The notes under the pieces: model-generated
The model's database searches: none
What the model saw: the letters and a program-made list of their open reading frames with translations, nothing else
Told to the model about the DNA's origin: nothing
Origin: JADJOY01 sp016713535 [NCBI: Deltaproteobacteria bacterium]
GTDB lineage: Bacteria > JADJOY01
Assembly (NCBI GenBank): GCA_016713535.1
Contig: JADJOY010000028.1
Span: 108,434 to 172,433, forward strand
Reading direction: 5' to 3'
Length of the DNA stretch: 64,000 nt
Program-made: the position numbers and the translations under genes
Shown here: positions 28,652-37,904 of the stretch, in pieces
Numbering within the stretch: the first letter of the stretch is position 1
How the letters are laid out: every line of letters starts with the position of its first letter

Positions 28652-29377
28652 ATGCCCAGGACGATCGACGACGAATTCGACGACGAGCCCATCGAGCCGG
28701 CGCGGCTGCCCACCGATCCCGACGAGCTGCCGCGCGGGGTGAAGCCTCCGCGCCAGAAGCGCAGCCAGGACACCATCGAGCGGATCGTGGCCGCCGCCAC
28801 CCAGCTCCTCGACGGGCGCTCCTTCGACGAGATCCCCATCCTCGAGATCGTCGACCTCGCGGGGGTCTCGACCAGCTCGTTCTACGCGCGCTTTCCCAAC
28901 AAGGCGGTCCTGCTCTCGTACCTACACGAGCGCCACCTCAAGCACATGCGGCAGGCGGCCGACTTCGCCATCGCAAACCACGTGTGGGACGAGATGTCCG
29001 TGAGCCAGATCGTGCGCCAGCTCGCGACGATCTATCTGTCGCACCGTCGCGCCAAGGAGCCGCTGCTGCGCACGTTCATGCACGCCTCGCTCGAGGATCC
29101 GAGCTACGTGGCGCGTCGCACGGCCTCGGACCAGTACCTGATCGGCCTCATCGCGGATTACCTCGAGGCACGGCTCGCGAGGGACGGTATCCCGGTGGGA
29201 TTCGACCACATCGCGCTCGCGGTGCTGGTGGTCACGACCGCGATCAAGGACGCGACCAGCGCCCCCGAGGTCTTCGCGACGCGCTTCCGTCTCCGTGACG
29301 ACGTCTTGATCGAAGGCCTCACGGCGATGGCATGCGCGCACCTCGGCGTTCCGAACGACCCCGTACCGCTCGCCTGA
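28652..29377 (+). CDS. TetR-family transcriptional regulator
   Basis: A 241-aa protein. An acidic N-terminal leader (RTIDDEFDDEPIEPARLP) precedes a TetR DNA-binding domain: SQDTIERIVAAATQLLDGRS, then EIVDLAGVSTSSFYARFPNK, the recognition helix with the usual FYxxFxxK. The C-terminal ligand-binding region is all-helical. I chose ATG 28652 over an earlier in-frame start at 28580 that adds a low-complexity leader. The target genes are not evident: it is divergent from the fragmentary gene at 28272 and the dioxygenase beyond it. Confidence 0.82.
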   Translation: MPRTIDDEFDDEPIEPARLPTDPDELPRGVKPPRQKRSQDTIERIVAAATQLLDGRSFDEIPILEIVDLAGVSTSSFYARFPNKAVLLSYLHERHLKHMRQAADFAIANHVWDEMSVSQIVRQLATIYLSHRRAKEPLLRTFMHASLEDPSYVARRTASDQYLIGLIADYLEARLARDGIPVGFDHIALAVLVVTTAIKDATSAPEVFATRFRLRDDVLIEGLTAMACAHLGVPNDPVPLA

Positions 29378-29705
29378 GCGTCTCGCGACGCCGTCGCGAC
29401 GCCGCCGCGCGCGGTCAAACATCGTCATTTTTTGCAACGGCGACTGTCTCGGATCGGCGACGATCGGCCCGGCGGAGGTCCCGCCGACGCTGACTGAATG
29501 ACGCCGAGCGACGGTGAACCACGGGATTCCGCCGGCTCATCCGGGCGCGGGTGCGACCACCCGAGGCGCGCGCGCCGCGGCCGGTCGCCACCGGATTGTC
29601 TCGCCCGCCCGCGGGCGGCCGGCGCCCACGAGACCCGCGCCCCGCGCGGCTGGCACAATCGAGACATCCACCTCTCCTGTCCCGCGCAAGGGCGAACCGA
29701 CTCCC
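29378..29705. other. Intergenic region, no gene recognised
   Basis: About 330 bases between two rightward genes. Right after the TetR stop are interleaved TCGCGA repeats (29383-29388 and 29394-29399) able to form a small hairpin. An AT-richer patch with six Ts follows at about 29428-29434. No convincing promoter or RNA gene was found. Confidence 0.35.
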
Positions 29706-30767
29706 ATGAAGCCGACCCACCTGGCGTTCCCCGTGCTGACGGCGGGCCTCGCGCTCAGCATCGCTTGCACCGCCGCTCCGGTGAGCGGCGTCGTCTACGA
29801 CGACACCAATCACAGCTCGGTCTCGGACTGGGTCCAGCCGATCGACGCCGGCGACGTGCGTCTCGCCGGCGTCGGCGTGGCGCTGCTCGGCACCAGCGGC
29901 GAGCGAAACACCGTCACCGACACGATCGGCGGCTACCTCTTCGATGCGATTCCGGACGGCACCTACCTGGTCACCACCGACGTGGCCCCCGACGTCGACT
30001 CGACCAGCAACAACCGCCCCACCCGCCTCCCCGCGGCGATCCGCGACGGACACGTCCACCTGGTGCACTTGGGCGACAGCCTCGGGGTGGTCGGCCCCGA
30101 GCCGCGCTTTCCGACGATCTTCGCCGAGCACCTGAGCGCGATCGCGCCCACCACTGTCGACAACGTCGCCGTGGGAGGAAGCACCACCCGCGACTGGCTC
30201 CCCGGCGCGGCCACCGGCTTCTTCGAGAACGATCTGGCGCCGCGCCTCGCCGACGCGGACGTGGTCACCATCACCCTCGGCGGCAACGACCTCGACGTCT
30301 ATCTGGGCAACCCACCGGACTACGACCCCATCCACGTCATCGAGCGATTCCTCGCCGACCCCGAGTACCTGTTCCAGATCTACCCGAACCTGGCGACGAT
30401 CATCGCCGCCATCCGCGCCATCAACCCCACGTGCGACGTCGTCTACTTCGTGTACCCGAACTACGCCAACAGCACGGCGATGAAGGGCTACATCGGCGAC
30501 CTGCAGCCGCTCGCGTCACTCGCCTTCGGCGTAGCGCTCGGCGCCGGACGCCAGCTCGCGGCCGAGAACCCGGGGATCGTGATCGCCGACGTCTACACCC
30601 AGCTCGGCAACGCCTGGCTCGACCCGTACCTCATCGACGAGGTCCACCTGAGCGCCGCGGGCCACCAGGTGTTCGCCGACGTGTTGTTCCGCGCCCTCGG
30701 AGGCGTGGACGCCGTCACCGGCCAGGCGGTGCAGCGTTCGTTCGGCTTCGACGGTCCGGCCACCTGA
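29706..30767 (+). CDS. SGNH/GDSL-hydrolase lipoprotein with N-terminal carboxypeptidase-regulatory-like domain
   Basis: A 353-aa lipoprotein: lipobox LSIAC with Cys21. Residues about 25-100 form a small beta-sandwich of the SdrD-B/CarboxypepD-reg type (VSGVVYDDTNHSSVSDWVQP, TDTIGGYLFDAIPDGTYLV). The hydrolase follows with block I HLGDSLGV near 122, block II NVAVGGSTTRDW, block III TITLGGNDLD and block V DEVHLSAAGHQ (catalytic Asp and His). SGNH enzymes cleave acyl or acetyl esters of lipids, sugars or peptidoglycan. ATG 29706 gives a proper signal peptide; the open frame extends upstream but that part is low-complexity. Confidence 0.85.
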   Translation: MKPTHLAFPVLTAGLALSIACTAAPVSGVVYDDTNHSSVSDWVQPIDAGDVRLAGVGVALLGTSGERNTVTDTIGGYLFDAIPDGTYLVTTDVAPDVDSTSNNRPTRLPAAIRDGHVHLVHLGDSLGVVGPEPRFPTIFAEHLSAIAPTTVDNVAVGGSTTRDWLPGAATGFFENDLAPRLADADVVTITLGGNDLDVYLGNPPDYDPIHVIERFLADPEYLFQIYPNLATIIAAIRAINPTCDVVYFVYPNYANSTAMKGYIGDLQPLASLAFGVALGAGRQLAAENPGIVIADVYTQLGNAWLDPYLIDEVHLSAAGHQVFADVLFRALGGVDAVTGQAVQRSFGFDGPAT

Positions 30768-30849
30768 GCTCCACTCGGGACCGGATTGCCCGTTCCAGTT
30801 TCGGGCTCGATCCTCGGGGCGGCCTCGACGCTACCGAGGAGGATCCCCC

Positions 30850-31566
30850 GTGCGCGACCTCACCTGGCTCTCGTATCCCGTCCTGCTGCGGCCGCGCCGC
30901 ATCGAGCGGCACCTCGAGCTGATCGAGCGGTCGGGGCGTTTTCCCGCCGTCCCGAACACCTGGCAGCTCACCCTCGGCGTGGTGCGGATGTGGCACCGCC
31001 TTGCGTTTCGCACCGAGACGGTGGGGCTCAGCGTCTCGCACCCGCCGCATCCGAACCTGCGCGCGCGGCTCTTCCGCCACCGCGCGATCCGCTTTCCGTT
31101 CCTGCTCCACGAGGGTGCCATCACCCCCTTCGACCTGACCGGCCTCATCAGTCCGCCCGCGACGGTCATCAAGCACCTCCTCGGCACCCACCACGACGCC
31201 CGCCAGTTCGCCTACGACCTCGAGCTCCTCGCCTGCCATCCGGGCCAGCTCGAACGGCTCTTGGTGAAAACGAACGAGGTGATCGGCAGCGACGGCCGCC
31301 GCGCCCGCTGGCTACGCGATCTGACCGTCTACCAGACCTACCACCCGCGCCTGCGCGACGCGGTCGAGCGGGCCCTCACCGGCGATTTCGGCCTCACGCC
31401 CGCCGAGGCGGCGAGCCCCGACATCTCGTTCGCTGGCTACCTCGCGTGGTGCGTCGCCCAACCGGCGACACCTCGCGAGACCCTCGGGCTCCTTCGCGAG
31501 GGCCGCTACTCGTGGAGCACCGGGCGCACCGAGCGCTGCGCCGACCTGGCCTCCGCCGCCATCTGA
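30850..31566 (+). CDS. Conserved-looking protein of unknown function
   Basis: A 238-aa protein from GTG 30850, with an excellent GAGGAGG ribosome site. No signal peptide or transmembrane helix. The composition is balanced and enriched in His, Leu and Arg, unlike the antisense frames around it. Features include RIERHLELIERSGRFPAVPN, WQLTLGVVRMWHRLAFRTET, and LACHPGQLERLLVKTNEVIG in the second half. I do not recognise a family. It follows the SGNH lipoprotein by about 80 bp on the same strand. Confidence 0.65.
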   Translation: MRDLTWLSYPVLLRPRRIERHLELIERSGRFPAVPNTWQLTLGVVRMWHRLAFRTETVGLSVSHPPHPNLRARLFRHRAIRFPFLLHEGAITPFDLTGLISPPATVIKHLLGTHHDARQFAYDLELLACHPGQLERLLVKTNEVIGSDGRRARWLRDLTVYQTYHPRLRDAVERALTGDFGLTPAEAASPDISFAGYLAWCVAQPATPRETLGLLREGRYSWSTGRTERCADLASAAI

Positions 31567-31633
31567 GCGCGCGGCCGATCACGGCGGCCTCCCGCCAGCC
31601 TTCCCGTCGCCGCGCGCGCCCGCCCGCGGTGGC

Positions 31634-33061
31634 TCACTCTCCGCGGTCGAGCAGCTTGTGGTAGCTCGCGAGCCAATACGCCGAGAGGTAGTCGACTCCC
31701 GGCTCGACCTGGGTGGGATCGTCGGCCCCACACTCCTCGACGACGAAGGGATCGTGTTGCCACTGGAAACCGTTCAGGCACTGCTGCATCACCGGCAGCG
31801 CCTCGAGCGCCTGGAGGTGGACCAGACCCAGGAGATCCGCGAGCCACGGGAACTGCGCCCACAGCGCCACCAGGTCTCGCGAGAACGGATCGACGGTGTA
31901 GGACCCGGGCTCGCGCGCCGGCGTGTGCCGCCAGCGGTTGGGCGGTGCGGGAAAATCGGTGAGGTCGAGATCGAGCTGGGCGAGGTAGGGATCGTCGCTC
32001 GGCGCTGGCGTCCACGGTCCCTGGCTCATGTACATCGCGTTGAACCACGGGTTGTGGGAGAGCCGGGTGTAGGTGTGAAGATCGACGTCGAAGTGCTGGC
32101 GCATCCAGTCGTGATCGGCGGCGCCGAGATAGACCTTCCCGAGCCTCAGGATCGTGTACCAGGTGATGTGCGAGAGGTTGTTCGCGAAGTAGCTGTTGTA
32201 GCGGTTCCACGCGTTGAGATCGTTGAGCACGTACGAGGTGCGCAGCCCGTCGGTGATCAACCGGCGCAGCTCGCCCAGGGCGCGCTCGTCGCCGCTCACG
32301 TGGTAGGCGATCAGCGACACGTAGAGCTGCGTCGAGATCAGGATCTGCGGCGCCACCGCCGACGGCAGCCCGCGTTCGTCGACGATCACCCAGCCGTGGT
32401 CGAGCAGCGCGTGGAACACCTCCAGCACGTCGGCGCGGATCGCCTCGCGGGTGGGCTCGTCGTCCAGGAGGTCGTACGCCGTCACCAGACCGAAGAGCCA
32501 GCCGATGTATTGATCGCGGCTGGTCTCGCCCCACCAGAAGTCTCCGGCGTAGGGACCGCTCTCCAGGTGATGGCAGCGCACCTGGGTGTCGCACCACTCG
32601 TCACCGAAGTAGGCCGTCGAGGTCTGCGGCGCCCAGTAGCGCGCGACGTACCCGGTGACCCCGGTGACGTGGAGGGTTCCGGACAGCGTCGCGGTCATCC
32701 GTAGCGCGTTGGCGCGCGCCTCGGGATCGCCGCTGACGTGGTGACGCATGGCCTGGCTCGCGAGGTAGACGCCGGTCCAGATCGTGCTGTCGGCCTTGTA
32801 GGTGATCGCATCGAGGGCGGTGTAGTCGGTGTCGGTGAAGCGCTGCGTGACGGTGCCGCCGTGGTCGGGCTGGTGCCAGGCGACGTGCCAGTCGTCGTAG
32901 GAGTCGGCCTTCGCGCGCAGCGGGCCGGCGAGCCCGCTCTCGTCGTAGTCACGCGGTTCGACGTTCGATTGCGGCCACGGCGCGACGAAGTCGTCCGGGT
33001 CGCAGCCGAGCACGAACGACGTGAGCGCCAGCACGTACGTGAGGATCGTCCGAGCACGCAT
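31634..33061 (-). CDS. Large lipoprotein of unknown function
   Basis: A 475-aa lipoprotein: signal peptide with lipobox FVLGC (Cys20). The mature part is rich in Trp, Tyr and His, for example SYDDWHVAWHQPDHGGT, WAPQTSTAYFGDEWC and NRYNSYFANNLSHITWYT. Long helical stretches such as TREAIRADVLEVFHALLDHG and DERALGELRRLITDG suggest an alpha/alpha-barrel like those of glycan-active or terpenoid-like proteins (weak inference from composition and repeats). Two Cys flank a loop (CDTQVRCHHLES). No catalytic motif was identified. Confidence 0.7.
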   Translation of the reverse strand: MRARTILTYVLALTSFVLGCDPDDFVAPWPQSNVEPRDYDESGLAGPLRAKADSYDDWHVAWHQPDHGGTVTQRFTDTDYTALDAITYKADSTIWTGVYLASQAMRHHVSGDPEARANALRMTATLSGTLHVTGVTGYVARYWAPQTSTAYFGDEWCDTQVRCHHLESGPYAGDFWWGETSRDQYIGWLFGLVTAYDLLDDEPTREAIRADVLEVFHALLDHGWVIVDERGLPSAVAPQILISTQLYVSLIAYHVSGDERALGELRRLITDGLRTSYVLNDLNAWNRYNSYFANNLSHITWYTILRLGKVYLGAADHDWMRQHFDVDLHTYTRLSHNPWFNAMYMSQGPWTPAPSDDPYLAQLDLDLTDFPAPPNRWRHTPAREPGSYTVDPFSRDLVALWAQFPWLADLLGLVHLQALEALPVMQQCLNGFQWQHDPFVVEECGADDPTQVEPGVDYLSAYWLASYHKLLDRGE

Positions 33062-33172
33062 CGTTTCCCCCCTCCACGAAGTCCCGCAGGTCCTGCCGCC
33101 GCGGTCACGCGAAGGGTGCCTGGACGAACTGGAATGCGCACTCCGAAACGAACGTGCTTCGGCCTTGCCGGC

Positions 33173-35038
33173 TCAGCGCCGCACGAACTTGCCGAGGGCC
33201 GCGAGGAGCGCCACGGGGTCCACCGGCTTGGCGAGGCGCGGATGCCCTTCGTACGCCGGCTCGCGCGCGCCGCTGCCGCCGTAACCGCTCATCACCACGA
33301 ACGGTATGCCTCGCCTGGCGAGCGCCTCGGCCACACGTGCGCTGGTCTCGCCGCGCAGGTCCACGTCGAGGATCGCCACGTCGAAGCCGCCGGTGGCGAC
33401 GAGCTGAAGCGCATCCGCGACACTCGGGGCCGGCCCAACGACGTCGCATCCCTGACGCGACAGCACCCGAAGCAGCAGCCGCGCCTGGAGCACATCGTCC
33501 TCGACGAGCAGGATCCTGAGGCCGAGGGGCACCTTGGCGGCCGCGCCCGGCGGCGTCGCCGCGCCCGGTCGGGCGGCGGCCTCGTACGTCCCTTGCATCC
33601 CCAGGGCGAGGGGGAGCGCCAGCGTGCACCGGAAGCCGCTCGCCTCGAACGAGTCTTCCCACGAGCCGCCGAGCTCGCGATCGACCAGCTCGCGCACCAG
33701 CGCCAGGCCCAGCCCGTGCGAGCCCGGCGCGCTCACCTGCGGGCCCCCGGTCTCCCGCCATGTGAGATGGAGGCGCCCGTCGCTGGCGCGCGCCCAGCGC
33801 AGCTCGACGTGCCCGTCGGGCACCGAGAGGGCGCCGTGCTTGCGCGCGTTGGTGACCAGCTCGTTGAGGACCAGCGCGAACGCCTGCACGCTGCGCGCAG
33901 CGAGGCGCGCCGGCTCGCCGCTCGCATCGATGCGGCGCTGGACCCCGCTGGCCGCAGGCCCCACCACCACTCGCACCACGTCCGAGATCTCGGCGGCCGT
34001 CCAGCGGCCGCGGGCGAGGACCTCGTGGGCCTGGCTCATGGCGCCCAGGCGGCCGCGGAAGGCGGCCTGGAACTCACCGAGCGAGCGCGAGTGCTCGAGC
34101 GTTTCGTCGGCGAGCGACAGCACCGTCGCGAGCGCGTTCTTCACGCGGTGATCGAGCTCGCTCGCGAGCAGCGCCTGGCGGACCTCACCTTCCTTGCGTT
34201 CCGACACGTCCCGGCCCACGGCCTGCAGCTCGACGAGCCGGCCCGCCGAGTCGAAGAAACCGAGCAGCGACCACTGGTACCACGCGCTGCGCCCGTCGCG
34301 GCGGGTCACCCGGTGCTCTCCCGAGATCGCGGGACGCTCGGAGGTGAGGCTCGCGATGTGCTTGCTCACGATGTCGCGATCCTTGCGGGGCACCGCGTGC
34401 CACACGGACGTACCGAGCGCCTCGTCGGGCGACACGCCGAAGTACTCGCAGTAGGCGCGGTTCACGAAGGTCCGCGTGCCGTCTGGCCGCCAGCGCACGA
34501 TGAAGTCGCTCTGCGCCTCCACCACGCCGCGGTAGCGCCGCTCGCTATGCGCGAGGGCGTCCTGGAGCAGCTTGATCTCCGTGATCTCGCGGGAGATCCC
34601 GAACAGGCCGCGGACGCGTCCCGCGGCGTCGCGCCACGGCAGCTTGGTGGATAGCACCCAGTGCTGTCGGCCGCCCTCCACCTCGCCACCTTCGAGCTTG
34701 TTGACGAACGTCTCCGCGTGCTCGATCACGAGCCGGTCGTCGGCCGCCGTTTCGGTCGCGATCTCAGGCGGGAACACGTCTTCGTCCCTGAGCCCGACGA
34801 TGTCCGCCGCGGCACGGTGAAAGAGCCGCTCGAAGGAACGACTGACACACACGAAGCGGCGCTCGGCGTCCTTGAAGTAGACGTAGTCCGGGACGTTCTC
34901 GAGCAACGTGCCGAGCAGCCCGGCCGCCGCCGCATCGCTCGCCACATCGGGCCCGAGCAGGTCGCTGCGCTCGAGGTCCGTGACCTTGCGTCGCAGGTCG
35001 GCGAGCTCGCGCTCGAGATCTTCGAGGGTCGGCGGCAT
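33173..35038 (-). CDS. HWE-type PAS-PAS hybrid histidine kinase with C-terminal receiver
   Basis: A 621-aa cytoplasmic signalling protein with no transmembrane helix. An N-terminal coiled coil (LEDLERELADLRRKVTDLE) is followed by two PAS/PAC domains (about 45-165 and 170-290; NVPDYVYFKDAERRFVCVSR, ISREITEIK, AVGRDVSERK). The HWE/HisKA_2 H-box is ASELDHRVKNALATVLSLAD, the N-box LVLNELVTNARKHGAL and the G-box GSHGLGLALVRELVD. The C-terminal receiver has LLVEDD, acceptor Asp in VAILDVDL, and conserved Ser/Thr and Lys regions. Resembles blue-light or redox PAS-HWE kinases; the signal is unknown, and no conserved LOV Cys motif (NCRFLQ) is seen. Confidence 0.85.
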   Translation of the reverse strand: MPPTLEDLERELADLRRKVTDLERSDLLGPDVASDAAAAGLLGTLLENVPDYVYFKDAERRFVCVSRSFERLFHRAAADIVGLRDEDVFPPEIATETAADDRLVIEHAETFVNKLEGGEVEGGRQHWVLSTKLPWRDAAGRVRGLFGISREITEIKLLQDALAHSERRYRGVVEAQSDFIVRWRPDGTRTFVNRAYCEYFGVSPDEALGTSVWHAVPRKDRDIVSKHIASLTSERPAISGEHRVTRRDGRSAWYQWSLLGFFDSAGRLVELQAVGRDVSERKEGEVRQALLASELDHRVKNALATVLSLADETLEHSRSLGEFQAAFRGRLGAMSQAHEVLARGRWTAAEISDVVRVVVGPAASGVQRRIDASGEPARLAARSVQAFALVLNELVTNARKHGALSVPDGHVELRWARASDGRLHLTWRETGGPQVSAPGSHGLGLALVRELVDRELGGSWEDSFEASGFRCTLALPLALGMQGTYEAAARPGAATPPGAAAKVPLGLRILLVEDDVLQARLLLRVLSRQGCDVVGPAPSVADALQLVATGGFDVAILDVDLRGETSARVAEALARRGIPFVVMSGYGGSGAREPAYEGHPRLAKPVDPVALLAALGKFVRR

Positions 35039-35162
35039 CCGTCACGGCGCGCGGCGGGGGAAGCGCGGCGCCATCGCGGACCGCGCCTCCACGAGGCCCG
35101 AATCCGCGACACAACGATACCACCTCGTATCGATAAAACAATTCAACTTTTGACCGAGGGAA

Positions 35163-36659
35163 TCACCTGATATGCACAGAAGGCCGGCGCGCCTCCCGGC
35201 CGGCCCGGCGATGGCGGGCGGCGGCGTTCCGCGGCGCCGCCTCGGTCGAGCGCTTCGAACGCGGGCTCGCCGCGGCCACCAGCTCGCCGAAGGCCTCCTC
35301 GAAGTGACGGGCGAGGACCTCGAGGTCCGCCATCGCGTCCCAGTCGCCCATCAGGCCCACACCGAGCTTTCCTTCGTAGCTCACCACTCCGACCATGAGC
35401 GGGAGGTTGGGCCCGAGCGGAATGCACGGGTGGAGGTCGAGGAGTCGCGCACCGCATGCGTAGAGGGGAAATGGCGGCCCCGGGACGTTCGTGACCACCG
35501 TGTTGAGGAAGCGCTGCGCGGGCTGGAGGTCGCCGAGGTGGTGGAGCAGCGTCGCGGGCGGAAAGCCGGGCAGCTCGGTGATCACCTCGGCGAGCTCGAT
35601 CTCGTGGGAGTGCTTGCGGACCCGGGTCGCGAGCCTGATCCGCTCGTAGCGGCGCGCCGGGTCGGCGATCTCCACCGGCAGCCGCACCATCATCGCCGCC
35701 ACCCGATTGCCGAGGCCGCGGCCATCCGCTCCCGGCCGCACGTTGACCGGCACGGCCACGTGGAGCTCGAGCCCCAGGCACGTGGCGCCGCGGTGAAGCA
35801 GGAAGCGCCTCAGCGCTCCCGCCACCGTCGCGAGCACGACGTCGTTGACGGTGCCTCCGAGGACGTTCTTCACCCCCTTCGCGCTCGCGAGGGGGAACGT
35901 CGCCGTCGCGAAGCGGCGGTGGGGACCGATCGGAACGTTGAGGCAGGTCCGCGGCGCGAAGCCTTCACCGAGCCAGGCGCGCAGCCCGGCCGCCTCGTCG
36001 ACCAGCGTCTTGACCAGCGCGCGCGGCGACGCGAGCCGAGCGCTCGCCGCGCGGGCGAACCGGGCCGGCTCGACGGCACGCTCTGCGAGCGCGTCACGCC
36101 AGCGCGCGAACCCGCTCGGCTCGGGCCGCGGCCGGAACGCGGGTGCCGCCTCGACCACAGCCGCGGGATCGAGGTCGAAGATCACCGCGGCCACGTTCAT
36201 CCCCGCGACGCCGTCGACCATGCAGTGATGCACCTTGAGCACCAGCCCCACGCGGCCATCGTCGAGGCCGTCGACCCAGTGCATCTCCCAGAGCGGCCGC
36301 TCGCGGTCGAGGCGGCGCGCCATCAGCTCGGCGGTGAGTCCCTCGAGCTCCGCGGCTCCCCCCGGGCGCGGCAGACCGGTGAAGCGCACGTGGTAGTGGA
36401 TGTTGAAGTGCGGGTCGTCCGTCCACACCGGGCGCCCGGCCCCGAAGGGCACCCACGCGAGCCGCTGGTGAAACCGGGGCGCGTTGGCGATCCGGGCCTC
36501 GACGTGGCGCACGATCCGAGCGCGGTCGAGGGCGCCGCGCCGGTCGCGCAGTGGCCCGCCCTCGAAACGAGCCAAGGCACCGACGTGCATCGGCCCGCGC
36601 TCGCTCTCGAGGTCGAGGAAGGTGGTGTCGAGAGCGCTCAAGCGATCCGGGTTCACCAT
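35163..36659 (-). CDS. WS/DGAT-family acyltransferase (wax ester synthase / diacylglycerol acyltransferase)
   Basis: A 498-aa protein. The active-site motif HHCMVDG is at residues 144-150 (HHxxxDG). Family marks at the start are NPDRLSALDTTFLDLES and RGPMHVGALARFEGG. Later come GGTVNDVVLATVAGALRRFL, VPVNVRP, GNRVAAMMVRLPVE and VVTNVPGPPFPLYACGARLL. It catalyses esterification of fatty alcohols or diacylglycerol with acyl-CoA to make storage wax or triacylglycerol. ATG 36659 has GAGGTG upstream; the longer frame to 36899 is an Arg-rich leader. Next to an HSL-type lipase and a flavin monooxygenase. Confidence 0.9.
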   Translation of the reverse strand: MVNPDRLSALDTTFLDLESERGPMHVGALARFEGGPLRDRRGALDRARIVRHVEARIANAPRFHQRLAWVPFGAGRPVWTDDPHFNIHYHVRFTGLPRPGGAAELEGLTAELMARRLDRERPLWEMHWVDGLDDGRVGLVLKVHHCMVDGVAGMNVAAVIFDLDPAAVVEAAPAFRPRPEPSGFARWRDALAERAVEPARFARAASARLASPRALVKTLVDEAAGLRAWLGEGFAPRTCLNVPIGPHRRFATATFPLASAKGVKNVLGGTVNDVVLATVAGALRRFLLHRGATCLGLELHVAVPVNVRPGADGRGLGNRVAAMMVRLPVEIADPARRYERIRLATRVRKHSHEIELAEVITELPGFPPATLLHHLGDLQPAQRFLNTVVTNVPGPPFPLYACGARLLDLHPCIPLGPNLPLMVGVVSYEGKLGVGLMGDWDAMADLEVLARHFEEAFGELVAAASPRSKRSTEAAPRNAAARHRRAGREARRPSVHIR

Positions 36660-36895
36660 GACGCACCTCGCAGGCTCGAGGCCGGCCCCGTCCCGCAATC
36701 CCTGCCAGCGGGATGCCAGCGCGCACCGGACGGAAGCGTCGGGCCGCGGCGTGCGGAAGCTCACGCGAGGTCGGGCGCGTGGCGCCGCCACCGGCCGCGG
36801 CGGTCGGTCGGAGCGCGTTGCGGCGCGGTGACGAGCGATCGCGGATCGAGCCCCGCGTGTCCCCCGTGGGCCACGGCGGCGGTCACCGGCGCCAG

Positions 36896-37828
36896 TCACC
36901 GCAGCGCGCGCACGTCCCGCGCGACCTCCTCGAAGGCGTTGCGGGCGGCGGCGGCGAACGGCGCGAGCGAGGCGAAGCCGTGGACCAGTCCGGCAAAGCG
37001 CCGGTGGACGACCACCACCCCCGCCTCGGCGAGCGCCGCAGCGTACGCCGCCCCCTCGTCGGCGAGCGGATCGTGGCCGGCGGTCGCCACCACGGTGGGC
37101 GGCAGCCCCGCGAGCGACGGCGCGCGCAGCGGCGAGGCGCGCGGATCGAGCCGATCGCGCGGGTCGGGCGCGTAGTGGTCCCAGAACCAGCCCATCTGCG
37201 CGCTCGTCAGGAACGGCGCCTCGGCATTCGCGACGTAGCTGTCGCGGCCGAGGTCGTGGTCGGTGACGGGATAGAGGAGCAGCGCGACCGCGAGCGGCGG
37301 CCCGCCGCGCGCGAACGCGAGCTGAGCGACGACTGCGGCGAGCGCCCCGCCGGCGCTGTCACCAGCGACGCCGATCGCGCGGGGGTCGACGCCGAGCTCG
37401 CGCGCGCGGGCGTGCACCCAGCACACCGCCGCGTAGGCATCCTCGGGCGCCGCCGGGAACGGTTGCTCGGGCGCGAGGCGGTAGTCGACCGAGACGATCA
37501 CGCTGTCCGAGGCGGTGGCGAGCCTCCGGCACAGGTCGTCGTGCTGGTCCAGGCCACCGAGCACGAAACCGCCGCCGTGGAAGAAGACCAGCGCGTCGCG
37601 AGCGTCCGGACGCGGGGCGTAGAGCCGGGCGGGCAGCGCCCCCGCAGCGCCGTCCACGCTGAGGTCCTCGACCCGCGCGAGCGGGTGCTCGGGCATCGGG
37701 AACGAGATCGCCGCGAAGGCCGCGCGGATCTCGCTCGGCGCGCGTCCCTCGAAGTCGCGCGGCAAGCCGAGCTGCTCGGCCATCGTGGCGAGGGCGAGGA
37801 TCTCGGCGTCGATCGTCATTGGAGGCAC
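36896..37828 (-). CDS. HSL-family alpha/beta-hydrolase (esterase/lipase)
   Basis: A 310-aa cytoplasmic esterase of the hormone-sensitive-lipase family. The oxyanion motif HGGGF is at about residues 84-88, the nucleophile elbow GDSAGG has Ser158, and the acid/base pair lies in ATAGHDPLADEG and GLVHGFASL. VIVSVDYRLAPEQPFPAAPED is diagnostic of the family. It lies about 240 bp upstream of the WS/DGAT gene on the same strand, suggesting joint roles in storage-lipid or ester turnover. The start may be the second Met (MTIDAEIL) instead of the first. Confidence 0.88.
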   Translation of the reverse strand: MPPMTIDAEILALATMAEQLGLPRDFEGRAPSEIRAAFAAISFPMPEHPLARVEDLSVDGAAGALPARLYAPRPDARDALVFFHGGGFVLGGLDQHDDLCRRLATASDSVIVSVDYRLAPEQPFPAAPEDAYAAVCWVHARARELGVDPRAIGVAGDSAGGALAAVVAQLAFARGGPPLAVALLLYPVTDHDLGRDSYVANAEAPFLTSAQMGWFWDHYAPDPRDRLDPRASPLRAPSLAGLPPTVVATAGHDPLADEGAAYAAALAEAGVVVVHRRFAGLVHGFASLAPFAAAARNAFEEVARDVRALR

Positions 37829-37904
37829 GCGGTGGCTGTGTGAGGATCTTCGCGATCGGCCCGGCCCGGGTCAATCCGAACGTGCGGGCTGGCTCGAACG
37901 TCCC